The notes beneath the pieces are model-generated. The model was not told the DNA's origin, made no database searches, and was given only the letters and a program-made list of their open reading frames with translations. 64,000 nucleotides of DNA from Blautia sp. An249 (GTDB taxonomy: Bacteria; Bacillota; Clostridia; Lachnospirales; Lachnospiraceae): positions 1 to 64,000 of the forward strand of contig NZ_NFJL01000010.1 of the NCBI RefSeq assembly GCF_002159835.1. Direction: 5' to 3'. Positions 45,025 through 54,098 of the stretch are shown piece after piece. Positions within the stretch are counted from its first letter, which is position 1; every line of letters begins with the position of its first letter. The position numbers and the translations under genes were made by a program.

Positions 45025-46514
45025 GGGTGGCCGCCTACTGCCGGGTATCCACAGATAAAACCGATCAGATGAACAGCCTGGAAACACAGAAAAAGTTTTT
45101 TCTGGAGTTTACCCGGAGAAATCAGTATCAACTGGCAGATCTGTATGCAGATGAAGGAATTTCCGGAACAAAGATTAAGAACCGGAAGGAATTTCAAAGA
45201 CTGATGGAAGACGCCGGGAAGGGTCTGTTTGATATGGTTGCAGTAAAAGATATTTCCAGATTCGCCAGAAACACAGTAGACTTTCTGCAGAGTATCCGTA
45301 CCCTGAAAGGACTGGGAATTGAGACCACGTTTTTAACTGCCAACATGACAGTACTTGGAAACTCGGAATTCGTCCTTACCATATTCGGAGCCCTGGCCCA
45401 GGAGGAAAGCGCTAATACCTCCAAAAGAGTGAAGTTCGGGAAAAAGATGAATGCACAAAAAGGTCGGGTTCCCAATCTGGTATACGGCTATGATAAGACG
45501 CCGGGAGACTATTTTCATCTTCAGATCAACCTTCAGGAAGCCTTTCAGGTACGGAGAATTTATGACTGGTATGAGAAAGAGGGATACGGAGCCGGGAAAA
45601 TCGCCGGACTTTTAAATGCCAGAGGGTATCAGACCAAGCGGGGCTGTCAGTGGAGCCAGAACGCGGTCTGCCGTATCCTGACCAATCCCCTTTATACCGG
45701 CAAGGTCATTAACGGGAAAGAAGAGGTGGCGGATTTCCTTACAGGAGCCAGGGTGGAGAAAGAACAGGAAGAGTGGATGGTGGCCCAAAGGCCGGAATTA
45801 AAGATCATTGAACCGTCTCAGTTTGAGCGGGTGCAGGAGATTCTCTGCCGGCGCAGGGAAACCTTTCAGACAGACAGGAAACGTCACAGCAGCCGCTATC
45901 TGTTCAGCACCCTCATTCAGTGTAAAGAATGCGGATGGTCTTACCGGAGAATCCAGAGGACTTACAAAAATACGTATGTCCGCTGGACTTGTTCCGGAAG
46001 AAGCCAAAACGGGGTGAAAAGCTGCCATAATCATGTGACCGTGGACGAGACTGTTTTAATACAGGAAATCCAGGACTATTTCATTCATTTACTGGAGAGA
46101 CAAGGTGTAAAAATCCGGGAAATCCGAAAAGAAATGGAAAAACAACTATCCCTGCAGAAAACAGAAAAAGAAGAGGAAAAGCAGTGGGTGTTTCATCTGA
46201 GAAAGCTGGAAAAAAGGCGGGAAAAATACAGAGAAATGTTTCTGGAAGATCTGATAGAAAAGGAGGAGCTGAGACAAAGGACGGAAACAATCGGGGAAGA
46301 GATTCGGGAGCTGAAGGAGAAGATAGGAGCTCTGCACCCGGGAGAAGGAACGAAGGAACAAATCCGGCAGATTCTGAAGGAACAATTTCAGGAACTGCGG
46401 GATTTTCTTTCCTTTGAGGAACTGGGAAACGGACAGATAAAACAACTGGTGGAAAAAATAGAAATTGACGGGGAGGGCAGGGTACAGATCTATCTGAAAA
46501 AGGCAAAGCTGTGA
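45021..46514 (+). CDS. Large serine recombinase (SpoIVCA/CisA type) of the spoIIID element
   Basis: 497 aa. The resolvase catalytic domain begins RVAAYCRVSTDKTDQMNSLE with nucleophile Ser10 and includes ISRFARNTVDFLQSI. The recombinase domain follows (GYGAGKIAGLLNARGYQTKR, NPLYTGKVINGKEEV), then a zinc ribbon with CKECGWSYRR...WTCSGR...SCHN and a long coiled coil (about 365-460) typical of the DNA-bridging part of large serine integrases. It should recombine the two TACATA-core sites. Size and position just inside the left end match SpoIVCA in skin. Its promoter looks like sigma-E, which would limit excision to the mother cell. Confidence 0.95.
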   Translation: MRVAAYCRVSTDKTDQMNSLETQKKFFLEFTRRNQYQLADLYADEGISGTKIKNRKEFQRLMEDAGKGLFDMVAVKDISRFARNTVDFLQSIRTLKGLGIETTFLTANMTVLGNSEFVLTIFGALAQEESANTSKRVKFGKKMNAQKGRVPNLVYGYDKTPGDYFHLQINLQEAFQVRRIYDWYEKEGYGAGKIAGLLNARGYQTKRGCQWSQNAVCRILTNPLYTGKVINGKEEVADFLTGARVEKEQEEWMVAQRPELKIIEPSQFERVQEILCRRRETFQTDRKRHSSRYLFSTLIQCKECGWSYRRIQRTYKNTYVRWTCSGRSQNGVKSCHNHVTVDETVLIQEIQDYFIHLLERQGVKIREIRKEMEKQLSLQKTEKEEEKQWVFHLRKLEKRREKYREMFLEDLIEKEELRQRTETIGEEIRELKEKIGALHPGEGTKEQIRQILKEQFQELRDFLSFEELGNGQIKQLVEKIEIDGEGRVQIYLKKAKL

Positions 46515-46550
46515 TATACTGATAAAAAGAATGTTGGGCGGTGAGAATAC

Positions 46551-47570
46551 ATGGGATTTTATATTGTACATAATGATCTTGTTGAAATGGAGACAGACGC
46601 CATCGTAAACGCGGCCAATTCTCATCTGGAACGGGGCGGAGGCGTATGCGGAGCCATTTTCCGGGCGGCAGGACCCGAAAAGCTGCAGGAGGAATGCAGA
46701 AAGAAAGCGCCCTGTCCTGTGGGACAGGCAGTACTGACAAAGGGATACGGTCTGAAGGCAAAATACATTATTCATGCGGTAGGCCCCATATGGAAGGGCG
46801 GCGCACAGGGGGAAAGAACCTATCTGGAGAGCGCATACCGCAATGCGCTGAACCTTGCCCGAAAACAGGGATGCCAGTCCATCGCCTTTCCCCTTATCTC
46901 CAGCGGTATTTACGGCTATCCGAAAAAAGAAGCCCTGGAAATCGCTGTAAAAGAATGCAGAGCCTTTCTGGAGAATCAGGAGATGGAAATCTACCTGGTT
47001 GTTTTAGACCGGACGGTGGTGGAGTTAAGCGAACATCTTTACGGAAAAATCCGGCATTATATTGACACGTATTATACGGGAAACAGAGACAGACGGAGAG
47101 AAGAAAGCACTTCTTTTGAGCAGATATATGCATCTTCCCCTGAGTCTCTCTGTACGGCTTTGCCAAAGGAGACGGACAAGCCATCCCCCAGGGGAATCAA
47201 AAGGAGTCTGGAACAGTTATTAAAAAGAAAAGGCGAGACCTTCCAGGAGATGCTCTTTCGCCTGATTGATGAAAGAGGCTTTACCGATGTGCAGGTTTAT
47301 AAAAGAGCCAATATGGATCGGAAACTGTTTTCCAAAATCCGCAGCAGGAAAGACTATACGCCCAGAAAGTCAACGGTACTGTCTCTGGCGGTAGCGCTTA
47401 AGCTGTCTTTGGACGAGACGGTGGATCTGCTGGGAAAAGCAGGCTACAGCCTGACCGATCATCTGAAATCGGATATTATCCTTCGTTACTTTCTGGAAAA
47501 CAGAATCTATGACATTGACCAGATAAACGAAGCCTTATTCTGCTTTGGAGAGTCTCTTCTGGGACTGTAA
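46551..47570 (+). CDS. Macro-domain protein with C-terminal helical domain
   Basis: 339 aa. Residues 1-165 are a macro domain: DAIVNAANSHLERGGGVCGA is the ADP-ribose loop, SIAFPLISSGIYGYPKKEAL the second binding loop. Such domains bind or hydrolyse ADP-ribose and its protein adducts. Residues 210-339 form a separate helical domain, beginning SLEQLLKRKGETFQEMLFRL, with STVLSLAVALKLSLDETVDL and LLGKAGYSL, resembling an XRE-like helix-turn-helix. It recurs in other macro proteins of Clostridia. Inside the spoIIID element, 36 bp after the recombinase. A role in reversing ADP-ribosylation is likely; the matching transferase is not seen nearby. Confidence 0.9.
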   Translation: MGFYIVHNDLVEMETDAIVNAANSHLERGGGVCGAIFRAAGPEKLQEECRKKAPCPVGQAVLTKGYGLKAKYIIHAVGPIWKGGAQGERTYLESAYRNALNLARKQGCQSIAFPLISSGIYGYPKKEALEIAVKECRAFLENQEMEIYLVVLDRTVVELSEHLYGKIRHYIDTYYTGNRDRRREESTSFEQIYASSPESLCTALPKETDKPSPRGIKRSLEQLLKRKGETFQEMLFRLIDERGFTDVQVYKRANMDRKLFSKIRSRKDYTPRKSTVLSLAVALKLSLDETVDLLGKAGYSLTDHLKSDIILRYFLENRIYDIDQINEALFCFGESLLGL

Positions 47571-47594
47571 ATGTCGCCCGGGATGCGACCAAAG

Positions 47595-47648
47595 TCTTCG
47601 TTTCCTCTGCTAATATAAAGGCAGAAAGGAAAAAGGAGGAAACGAAGA
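47595..47648 (+). promoter_or_regulatory. Inverted repeat sequestering the VWA gene ribosome site
   Basis: TCTTCGTTTCCTC (47595-47607) is the exact complement of 47636-47648, which covers the GGAGG ribosome site and the A of the start codon. A nested CTGC/GCAG pair shortens the loop. In RNA this would hide the start of the VWA gene. Confidence 0.6.
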
Positions 47649-48328
47649 TGAAGAAACGGACGGAACTGGTTTTTATTATAGACAGGAGCGGCTCCATGTG
47701 TGGGCTGGAGACAGACACCATAGGCGGCTTTAACGGAATGCTGGAGAAGCAGAAGAAGGAACCGGGCGAGGCCTTTGTAACAACGGTTTTATTCGATGAT
47801 CAATATGAGAGGATACATCAGAGAGTTCCCATCCATAAGGTACGGCCCCTCACGGCCAGAGAGTATTATGTGAGAGGATGTACGGCCCTTCTGGACGCAG
47901 TGGGCAGAACCATCCAATATATGATTTCTGTTCAGAGAAACCTGGAGGAAGAGGAGCGGGCAGATCAGGTAATCTTTGTGATTACCACAGACGGATATGA
48001 AAATGCCAGCCGGGAATATACCTATAGTCGGATCCAGAAGATGATTACCCATGAGAAAGAAAAATACGGCTGGGAGTTTCTCTTCCTGGGCGCAAACATG
48101 GATGCGGAAATGGAAGCGGGAAAGTTCGGCATCGGCCGGGATCGGGCGGTGACCTACTGCAATGACAGCCAGGGAGTACAGGCCAACTATGAAGCCATGA
48201 CCGTGGCGGTCAGCCAGATGCGGTGCAGTTCGGCTTCTGTAGGAAGCCAATGGAAATCGGCAGTGGAAAAGGACAGAGAGAAACGCCGGAAAAAGGCAAG
48301 AAAAATTTTTGGGAAATTCAGAGAGTAA
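47648..48328 (+). CDS. VWA-domain protein (TerY-like)
   Basis: 226 aa, one von Willebrand A domain filling the protein. ELVFIIDRSGSMCGLETDT supplies the DxSxS metal site, VRGCTALLDAVGRTI the Thr, and QVIFVITTDGYENAS the third loop. Soluble, without signal peptide. Stand-alone VWA proteins of this type occur in tellurite/stress-response loci together with kinases. Located after the macro-domain gene within the spoIIID element. Confidence 0.88.
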   Translation: MKKRTELVFIIDRSGSMCGLETDTIGGFNGMLEKQKKEPGEAFVTTVLFDDQYERIHQRVPIHKVRPLTAREYYVRGCTALLDAVGRTIQYMISVQRNLEEEERADQVIFVITTDGYENASREYTYSRIQKMITHEKEKYGWEFLFLGANMDAEMEAGKFGIGRDRAVTYCNDSQGVQANYEAMTVAVSQMRCSSASVGSQWKSAVEKDREKRRKKARKIFGKFRE

Positions 48329-48422
48329 TCTCCTTTTGAAAACAAAATTACAATTCTGGTTTTGTAGAATGAATACATCAAAAGAAAACAAACAGGAATT
48401 GAATCAAGAGGAGGAAATAGAG

Positions 48423-49817
48423 ATGAAAAAGAAGTTATGGAAATCAACAATTTGCGGAGCAGCGGCTCTTTTACTTGCAGGATTTTGTTTTCCGCCCCAG
48501 ACAGCCTGGGCAGGTATGGGAAATTACAATTTTGTATCCATTGAAGGAGGAACTGTCGACAGCATTACAGTAAACGGAGTGACTGTAGAGGCCAAATACC
48601 GTCCCTATGACAGCAGTGTAAATACGGATACCACATATAGCTGCGCGGCTTTTGTAAAACGGTTTTACAGTGAAGTATACGGAAGGAACGTTTCCGGGCT
48701 GCTGTCCACCACTTCTGTTCCGGCCATCGACTCCGGAAGTTTTAAAGAGACCATATCCCCAAAGGTGGGAGATATTGTCCGGGATAATGAGAGTGTGCAC
48801 TGGGCCATTGTAAAAGAGGTAAATCAAAATATTGTAACCGTTATCCAGCAGAATGCCTGGGATAGTTCTTATACAAAAGCCTGGGTGGGGGCTATGGTGG
48901 AAAACGGAGATTCCCAGTATACCTTCTTTACCTGGGACGGAAATACGGCTTCCGCTGCTCCCACTGCAGGAAACTATACCATTCACTATCAGGAGCCCCA
49001 GATTCAGGAGACAACAGCCGTGCTCTCTGCCAAAGTGGATAATCCCGGCCGGGTAAACGTAAGCCAGGTGGGATGTTATCTGTGGGATGCCCAGGATAAC
49101 TTAATTAAGAGACATGTGGAGGACTGCCGGCGTCCGGAAAGCCGGTTCAATATGTGGTATGATGTACAGGGAGAGCTGGGGATTGCGCTTACAGCAGGAA
49201 CTACTTACAAATACCAGTTCTTCGTTATACAGGACGGAAAAGAATATCCGGGAACCATTCAGACCTTTACCACAGCGGGAGCCGCTCCTGTAAAAACAGA
49301 GGCAGATACGAAAGGCCAGATCGAAGGAGCGCCTGTTTCCACAGAAGCCACAGATCATGTGACGGTAACAGATGATGAAATACAAAGAACGATCGGCAAG
49401 GTTCGTGAAATTTACGGATGGGAAAAGAAGTATGTGGATGAAAGTCTGCAGGGACAGTCTTATCTGGTGCAGATTAATACCAAAGGCGAAGTGGATTATT
49501 TCTCGGTAGATACGTTAATGGAGCGCCCTGCCTCTCTGGTTTTAACCATTGAAAATGACCGTGTGGTGAAATCCCAGTGGATATATGAATATTCCAGTGG
49601 TTCTGAGGCGGCTTTTGCGGCCAGCCAGGATCTGTATCAGCAGATTTGCAAAGCGGCGGACGGGAGAATCAGCGGGGAGAAGACCAGCCTTTGCAAAGAT
49701 GTGGATAATATGACGACCACCTATAAAGATAAACTGGAAATTGTAAGAGACAAAAACGGAGAGAAACCGTACGTATCCATTACAGTATTAAGCGCTTTTC
49801 AGGACATAATAGGATAA
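48423..49817 (+). CDS. Secreted CHAP/NlpC-like protein
   Basis: 464 aa from the ATG at 48423 (AGGAGG upstream). Signal peptide MKKKLWKSTICGAAALLLAG ending near AWA. An amidase-like domain follows with candidate catalytic Cys in DTTYSCAAFVKRFYSEVYG and His in VGDIVRDNESVHWAIVKEV, the CHAP/NlpC pattern. A central beta-rich, Fn3-like region and a C-terminal DUF-like region (DDEIQRTIGKVREIYGWEKK) make up the rest. It may cut peptidoglycan or act on another peptide. Last rightward gene of the element; ends at a bidirectional terminator. Confidence 0.78.
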   Translation: MKKKLWKSTICGAAALLLAGFCFPPQTAWAGMGNYNFVSIEGGTVDSITVNGVTVEAKYRPYDSSVNTDTTYSCAAFVKRFYSEVYGRNVSGLLSTTSVPAIDSGSFKETISPKVGDIVRDNESVHWAIVKEVNQNIVTVIQQNAWDSSYTKAWVGAMVENGDSQYTFFTWDGNTASAAPTAGNYTIHYQEPQIQETTAVLSAKVDNPGRVNVSQVGCYLWDAQDNLIKRHVEDCRRPESRFNMWYDVQGELGIALTAGTTYKYQFFVIQDGKEYPGTIQTFTTAGAAPVKTEADTKGQIEGAPVSTEATDHVTVTDDEIQRTIGKVREIYGWEKKYVDESLQGQSYLVQINTKGEVDYFSVDTLMERPASLVLTIENDRVVKSQWIYEYSSGSEAAFAASQDLYQQICKAADGRISGEKTSLCKDVDNMTTTYKDKLEIVRDKNGEKPYVSITVLSAFQDIIG

Positions 49818-49827
49818 GGTAAAGTTG

Positions 49828-49867
49828 TATGGGCGCGAACTGCTTCAGTTCACGCCCATAATTTTTT
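49828..49867 (+). terminator. Bidirectional terminator at the meeting point of the element's two operons
   Basis: A 15-bp stem, TATGGGCGCGAACTG with its complement (one mismatch), loop CTT, then ATTTTTT. It lies between the convergent CHAP-like and 455-aa genes and overlaps the 3' end of the latter. Confidence 0.85.
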
Positions 49868-51212
49868 CATATTCCTGCCGGTAGTTCTTGGAATCCTTGT
49901 ACATATTATAGAAAAAGAAATTTTCTTCTTTTTCCGCATAACGGGTCACCTCTTCCATCAGTAGATCCTCCGGATCGGGGCAGGTAAGATACTGATAAAT
50001 AAACTGATCAAAGGCATTTTGGTTCACCAGCTTTGAAAAACCACATTCCAGAAGGATGTCATCCAGCCGTTGGGGAGTTACCTGAAACTCTTCATTAAGA
50101 GAGCTGGAACGGGCGAAAAACAAAAGGAAACAGATAAAAGTAGTACGATCCAAATCCAGGGCGCCCTTGATATACTTGCGGACCGTATTTTCTCCGGAAC
50201 GGTTTCTCTGATAGCCCCGATCCGTGCTGTCCAGAGAATAGATCTGATCCAGTTTTTCCTCTTCTTTCTGCATTTGCTGAATTTTCAGAGAAAGCACCTC
50301 TTCATCACTCAATCCCCTTAAATGAGAGTCATAATGACGCAGCGACTCTGCCAGCCGTTTCTTCTGATGGTCTGGGAGATGTTTCAGATCCCCATAGGAT
50401 TCCAGAAGGACTTCCAGCCAGTCCAGAGATACATAGCCGAAATAGAAATAATTGAAATTATCGAAAATCTCCCGGCAGGAAATGCCTGTCTGAGACAGGA
50501 AGTCCCGAACCTGGGTATCCTCCATTTTCTTTCGTTTCAGCTGAGTAAGACCTTTAAAGACAGAAAGCTCCGCCAGGGCCTCCCCGGAATCTGCAGCCGA
50601 ACGGCGGGCGGTCAGATAGCCTTCGACCTTGTCCGTCAGGTAAAAGTAGAGATATTTGCAGAAATAATACCTGGTTTTTTCCCTTACAGGACTAAAGGAA
50701 TGAAGATTCGCATTCAGAAACTGACGGAAATCTTCCTGGGTATTGCCAATCTGTGAAATCTGATATTCCATAACCCGGGTTAAATGCTCCGTCCGCAGAA
50801 GGTGGGCGTCCTCCCGGGAATTCTCCGACAGATACCGTTCCAGTTCCTGCAGGGTGATCTGTTTGCTGAAATATGGATCCTCCTCTTTAGACTGGTCAAA
50901 CATGGATTTACAAATATCCTGGAGTTTGCGCCATTCCTCATAAGAAACATGGTGCAAAAAAGCAAAAACCAGGCTGGCTTCCCAGAGACTTCTGGAGTAT
51001 AACTGGGCGCAGCCCTCCTGGAGAAGCTTTTCGTTTAACTGCTCCAGGGTCTCTCCCTTTAAAAAGGCCAGTGCAATCAGACGGTAACGCAGAGGCACTT
51101 TTTTCATAACGCCAGTGTTTCTGGACATACATTCGTCCAGCATCTGATCCCCTAAAGGAGCGTCCAGAACATCCTGTATCATTTTATCAAAAACAGAAGC
51201 TGCTTTCGTCAT
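49845..51212 (-). CDS. Unknown helical protein of the spoIIID element
   Basis: 455 aa, no signal peptide or membrane helix, rich in Leu, Glu, Arg and aromatic residues and probably all-helical. No catalytic motif is recognised. The C-terminal region (RKYIKGALDLDRTTFICFLL, then FQVTPQRLDDILLECGFSKL and FDQFIYQYL) resembles in layout the C-terminal helical domain of the macro-domain protein at 46551. It follows the kinase gene by 21 bp with its own AAAGGA site, so it is the end of a three-gene operon and a possible kinase substrate or adaptor. Function not assigned. Confidence 0.75.
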   Translation of the reverse strand: MTKAASVFDKMIQDVLDAPLGDQMLDECMSRNTGVMKKVPLRYRLIALAFLKGETLEQLNEKLLQEGCAQLYSRSLWEASLVFAFLHHVSYEEWRKLQDICKSMFDQSKEEDPYFSKQITLQELERYLSENSREDAHLLRTEHLTRVMEYQISQIGNTQEDFRQFLNANLHSFSPVREKTRYYFCKYLYFYLTDKVEGYLTARRSAADSGEALAELSVFKGLTQLKRKKMEDTQVRDFLSQTGISCREIFDNFNYFYFGYVSLDWLEVLLESYGDLKHLPDHQKKRLAESLRHYDSHLRGLSDEEVLSLKIQQMQKEEEKLDQIYSLDSTDRGYQRNRSGENTVRKYIKGALDLDRTTFICFLLFFARSSSLNEEFQVTPQRLDDILLECGFSKLVNQNAFDQFIYQYLTCPDPEDLLMEEVTRYAEKEENFFFYNMYKDSKNYRQEYEKIMGVN

Positions 51213-51233
51213 AAGATCAATCCTTTCCCTGTT

Positions 51234-54053
51234 TTAGTTGGTATAGAAATTAAAATCTTCACTTACCGCAAAAGGCTGATAGAAACTGTCTGTCTTTAAT
51301 TGTTCCATCAGTTCCTCCTGCTTTGCTTTTGCCAGTTTCTTTCCCATATAAACAGTCATTGTGGGCGTATAATCACTGTAGAGAGAAAAATAGACGGAGA
51401 GATCCTCTCCCGGTTCAATCTGATCCGTATCCATTCGGAAGTTTACAGAACGGTAATACCCGTCCTGCAGATTGCAGGTCTGGTAAAGCTGTTTTACCGT
51501 TTCCAGAAAATCCTCCACAAGGTGTTCGTCATAAGGAAAAGGCAGGGTCACAGTCAGAGAATCCTTATTTCCTGCCTCATCCACAGATATGGAAGCGTCC
51601 AGTTTCTCAGCCTCCTGCTCTATCTGTTCCAGACGGGGACTTTCCAGAATCTCATAAGATTCCAGGTCAACCCCCATATCCAGAAGGGACTGGCTGTCGG
51701 TAAAGCTGGCATGTTCCAGCGTATAGTAGCTGCTGTTTGTGGTCTCGCAGGCCATAGTATATAAAAACTGACGCATATTTTCCGGTTTCAGGCGGGAAGT
51801 ATCCCAGAGAAAATCAGAAAATGTAAAGAATCCATTGGAAATTTCCTCCGTTAAAGGAAACTCTGCGATTTTAAAGCTGTTGCCTACCAGCAGGTAGAGA
51901 GAGTCTCTCTGGTTCTGGAGGGTCTTTTGAGTCCGTTCCAGAATGGATTCTTTTTCATATTCACTGGCTGCCTGAATCTCCCAGTGATAAGAGGGATTTG
52001 TTTTTTCCACAAAGGTAAAATCCTCTCCCAGAGAGTAGGTCCTCAGGGACTGGATGGTATTTCCCATATCAGAAATGGATAAATCCTTTTCTGTCAGCAT
52101 ATACAGAAGATCCAGATACAAATCTTCCCGGGAAAGCTTCAGGGTGATGTAATGTTCCTGGAAAGAGGAAATTCCAAAGGCATAGGGAATCTCCAGAGTA
52201 TCCAGAAGGGTTTTAAAATCAGAAACCGTATTATACCACTGTCCGTTTGGCATATCCTGGCTGCCGGAAGAACAGGAGTATTCCACATAAACAGCAGGGT
52301 CTGCAAGGTCTTCTTCATTCACCTGATTTTCTCCGGCAATCATGGAGGTATCCACATCCTCCCAGGTGGAAGGCGGAATATAGGAATAGGCCAGCCGGTT
52401 TTCGTAAGGCTCATGGGTCAGTTCATAGGCCAGCAGCCGGTAAAAGGCCGGGGACTGAACGGCTCCTGTCAGATAAAAGGTACGATAATCCTCTTCATAA
52501 AAGGTATAAATGGAATACCAGCCTAAGGATCCCGAATAAGAAGTTTCTCCGTTCCAGGAAAGATCCAGATAGAGCCCAAGGGAAGTTCCCGGGTTTTCCT
52601 TCACATAGTCCCGGAGCTTATCGGCTGCTTCTTTCGTTAAAGTAAATTCCAGATAGGAATAATCTCCTGTCTCAGGAAGAGAGGCGTCCGAGCGGGAAAC
52701 GCCTTCCAGTACCCCCTGTTTCACCTGAGCCTTCTCCACATCCCGGGCAGAAAGGGAAAAATCATTGAGGGAAGGTTTGCCTGGCTTGGCCAGACAGAGG
52801 TTTATAAATTCCCAGAGTTCCATGGCAGTTCCGTATGGGGAGCTGCTGTTTTGCACAACAGCCCCATAGGAGTCTGCCGGCATCACCACAGAGACATCCC
52901 CGTTCTTCTTTCGGGAGAGAATATAATTGTCTTCTCCTGTCAGAACCTGGATTCTCTCTTCTAAAATTTCCAGATCCTGCTCATATTCCTTTTGGGAGCT
53001 TTCCTTTGGCCTGGAGAAAGCCAGCGTCATAGTTTCCACTCCCCGGAATTTAAACTCTGCCAGATGCGCCTGATAATACCAGAACCCGGCGCCGGCCAGA
53101 ACACAGAAAAAGCAGAATACAGAGGCAATTCTTATCAGCCATTTCCTGCGGATTTCTCTGGGATCCACTTCCCGGATAATCTCCCGTACAGCTTCCATAA
53201 AAGCATCCATGTTCTGATAGCGGGAAGAAATCTCCAGGGAAAGCCCCTTCATAAGAATCTTTTCCAGAGCCGGATCCATGGAAATACCTAAAGCGCCTGG
53301 TGTCTTCAGCTCATCATGGAGCATCCGCTGAAAGGCATCTTCCGGCGGATTTTTCGTAATACAGAAATAGAGGACGCCGCAGAGGGCGTAAATATCTGTC
53401 CAAGGCCCCAGCCGTCCGTGCCGGTCATACTGCTCGCAGGGAGCATAGCCGCCCTTTAAGACGATGGAACGTGTCTTCTCAGAAAGGAGAGAGAAATCCC
53501 TGGCAGCCCCGAAATCAATTAAAGTCAGGGTCTGATCCGTTCCCAGAATCAGATTGTCGGGACTGATGTCCCGGTGAATAATGCCGTAACTGTGAATTTT
53601 CTTCAAAGTTTCCATAAAAGGAAGCATAAGGCGAAAGGCCTCCCCGGGATCCATGGGGCCATTTTGCTCCACATATTTTTTCAGGGTCTGGCCTTCCAGA
53701 AAGTCCATCACAATATAAGCCGTCTGGTTTTCTTCAAAATAATCCCGGATATGCACGATTCCCGGTTCCCGGGAAAAATCCCGGATAATACGGGCTTCCT
53801 TCAGAAACCGTTTCTTCTGGTGTTCATAATCCTCTCTGCCGTCTTTCTGAAACAGGACCACCTCATTGGTTACCGAGCAGTCCCGCCGGACGTAATCTCT
53901 CCAGAAAAACTCCTTGATGGCAACTTTTTCCTCCTGGTGCAGACAGACTCCCGAATAGGTAATTCCGAAGCCTCCCTCGCCAATCACTTCTTCAATCCGG
54001 TAACGTTCATCCAGTATGGTACCGGGCTTTAAATGATAAATTTCTGTTTTCAC
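51234..54053 (-). CDS. Receptor-like Ser/Thr protein kinase of the spoIIID element
   Basis: 939 aa from the GTG at 54053 (GGGGG upstream); a TTG at 54068 is less likely. Kinase domain residues about 12-275: GEGGFGITYSG, VAIKEFF, HRDISPDNLIL, LIDFGAARDF and GGYAPCEQY. One membrane helix (IRIASVFCFFCVLAGAGFWYY) near residue 315. The outside 600 residues have no recognised domain (not leucine-rich repeats). The kinase part, including GPWTDIYALCGVLYFCIT, closely matches the kinase at 16521 (GPWTDVYALCATIYQCIT). Middle gene of the leftward operon of the element. Confidence 0.92.
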   Translation of the reverse strand: MKTEIYHLKPGTILDERYRIEEVIGEGGFGITYSGVCLHQEEKVAIKEFFWRDYVRRDCSVTNEVVLFQKDGREDYEHQKKRFLKEARIIRDFSREPGIVHIRDYFEENQTAYIVMDFLEGQTLKKYVEQNGPMDPGEAFRLMLPFMETLKKIHSYGIIHRDISPDNLILGTDQTLTLIDFGAARDFSLLSEKTRSIVLKGGYAPCEQYDRHGRLGPWTDIYALCGVLYFCITKNPPEDAFQRMLHDELKTPGALGISMDPALEKILMKGLSLEISSRYQNMDAFMEAVREIIREVDPREIRRKWLIRIASVFCFFCVLAGAGFWYYQAHLAEFKFRGVETMTLAFSRPKESSQKEYEQDLEILEERIQVLTGEDNYILSRKKNGDVSVVMPADSYGAVVQNSSSPYGTAMELWEFINLCLAKPGKPSLNDFSLSARDVEKAQVKQGVLEGVSRSDASLPETGDYSYLEFTLTKEAADKLRDYVKENPGTSLGLYLDLSWNGETSYSGSLGWYSIYTFYEEDYRTFYLTGAVQSPAFYRLLAYELTHEPYENRLAYSYIPPSTWEDVDTSMIAGENQVNEEDLADPAVYVEYSCSSGSQDMPNGQWYNTVSDFKTLLDTLEIPYAFGISSFQEHYITLKLSREDLYLDLLYMLTEKDLSISDMGNTIQSLRTYSLGEDFTFVEKTNPSYHWEIQAASEYEKESILERTQKTLQNQRDSLYLLVGNSFKIAEFPLTEEISNGFFTFSDFLWDTSRLKPENMRQFLYTMACETTNSSYYTLEHASFTDSQSLLDMGVDLESYEILESPRLEQIEQEAEKLDASISVDEAGNKDSLTVTLPFPYDEHLVEDFLETVKQLYQTCNLQDGYYRSVNFRMDTDQIEPGEDLSVYFSLYSDYTPTMTVYMGKKLAKAKQEELMEQLKTDSFYQPFAVSEDFNFYTN

Positions 54054-54098
54054 ATTCTTCCCCCGCAAATCTGTTTTTATAAATATGAAAGCCCGGCT

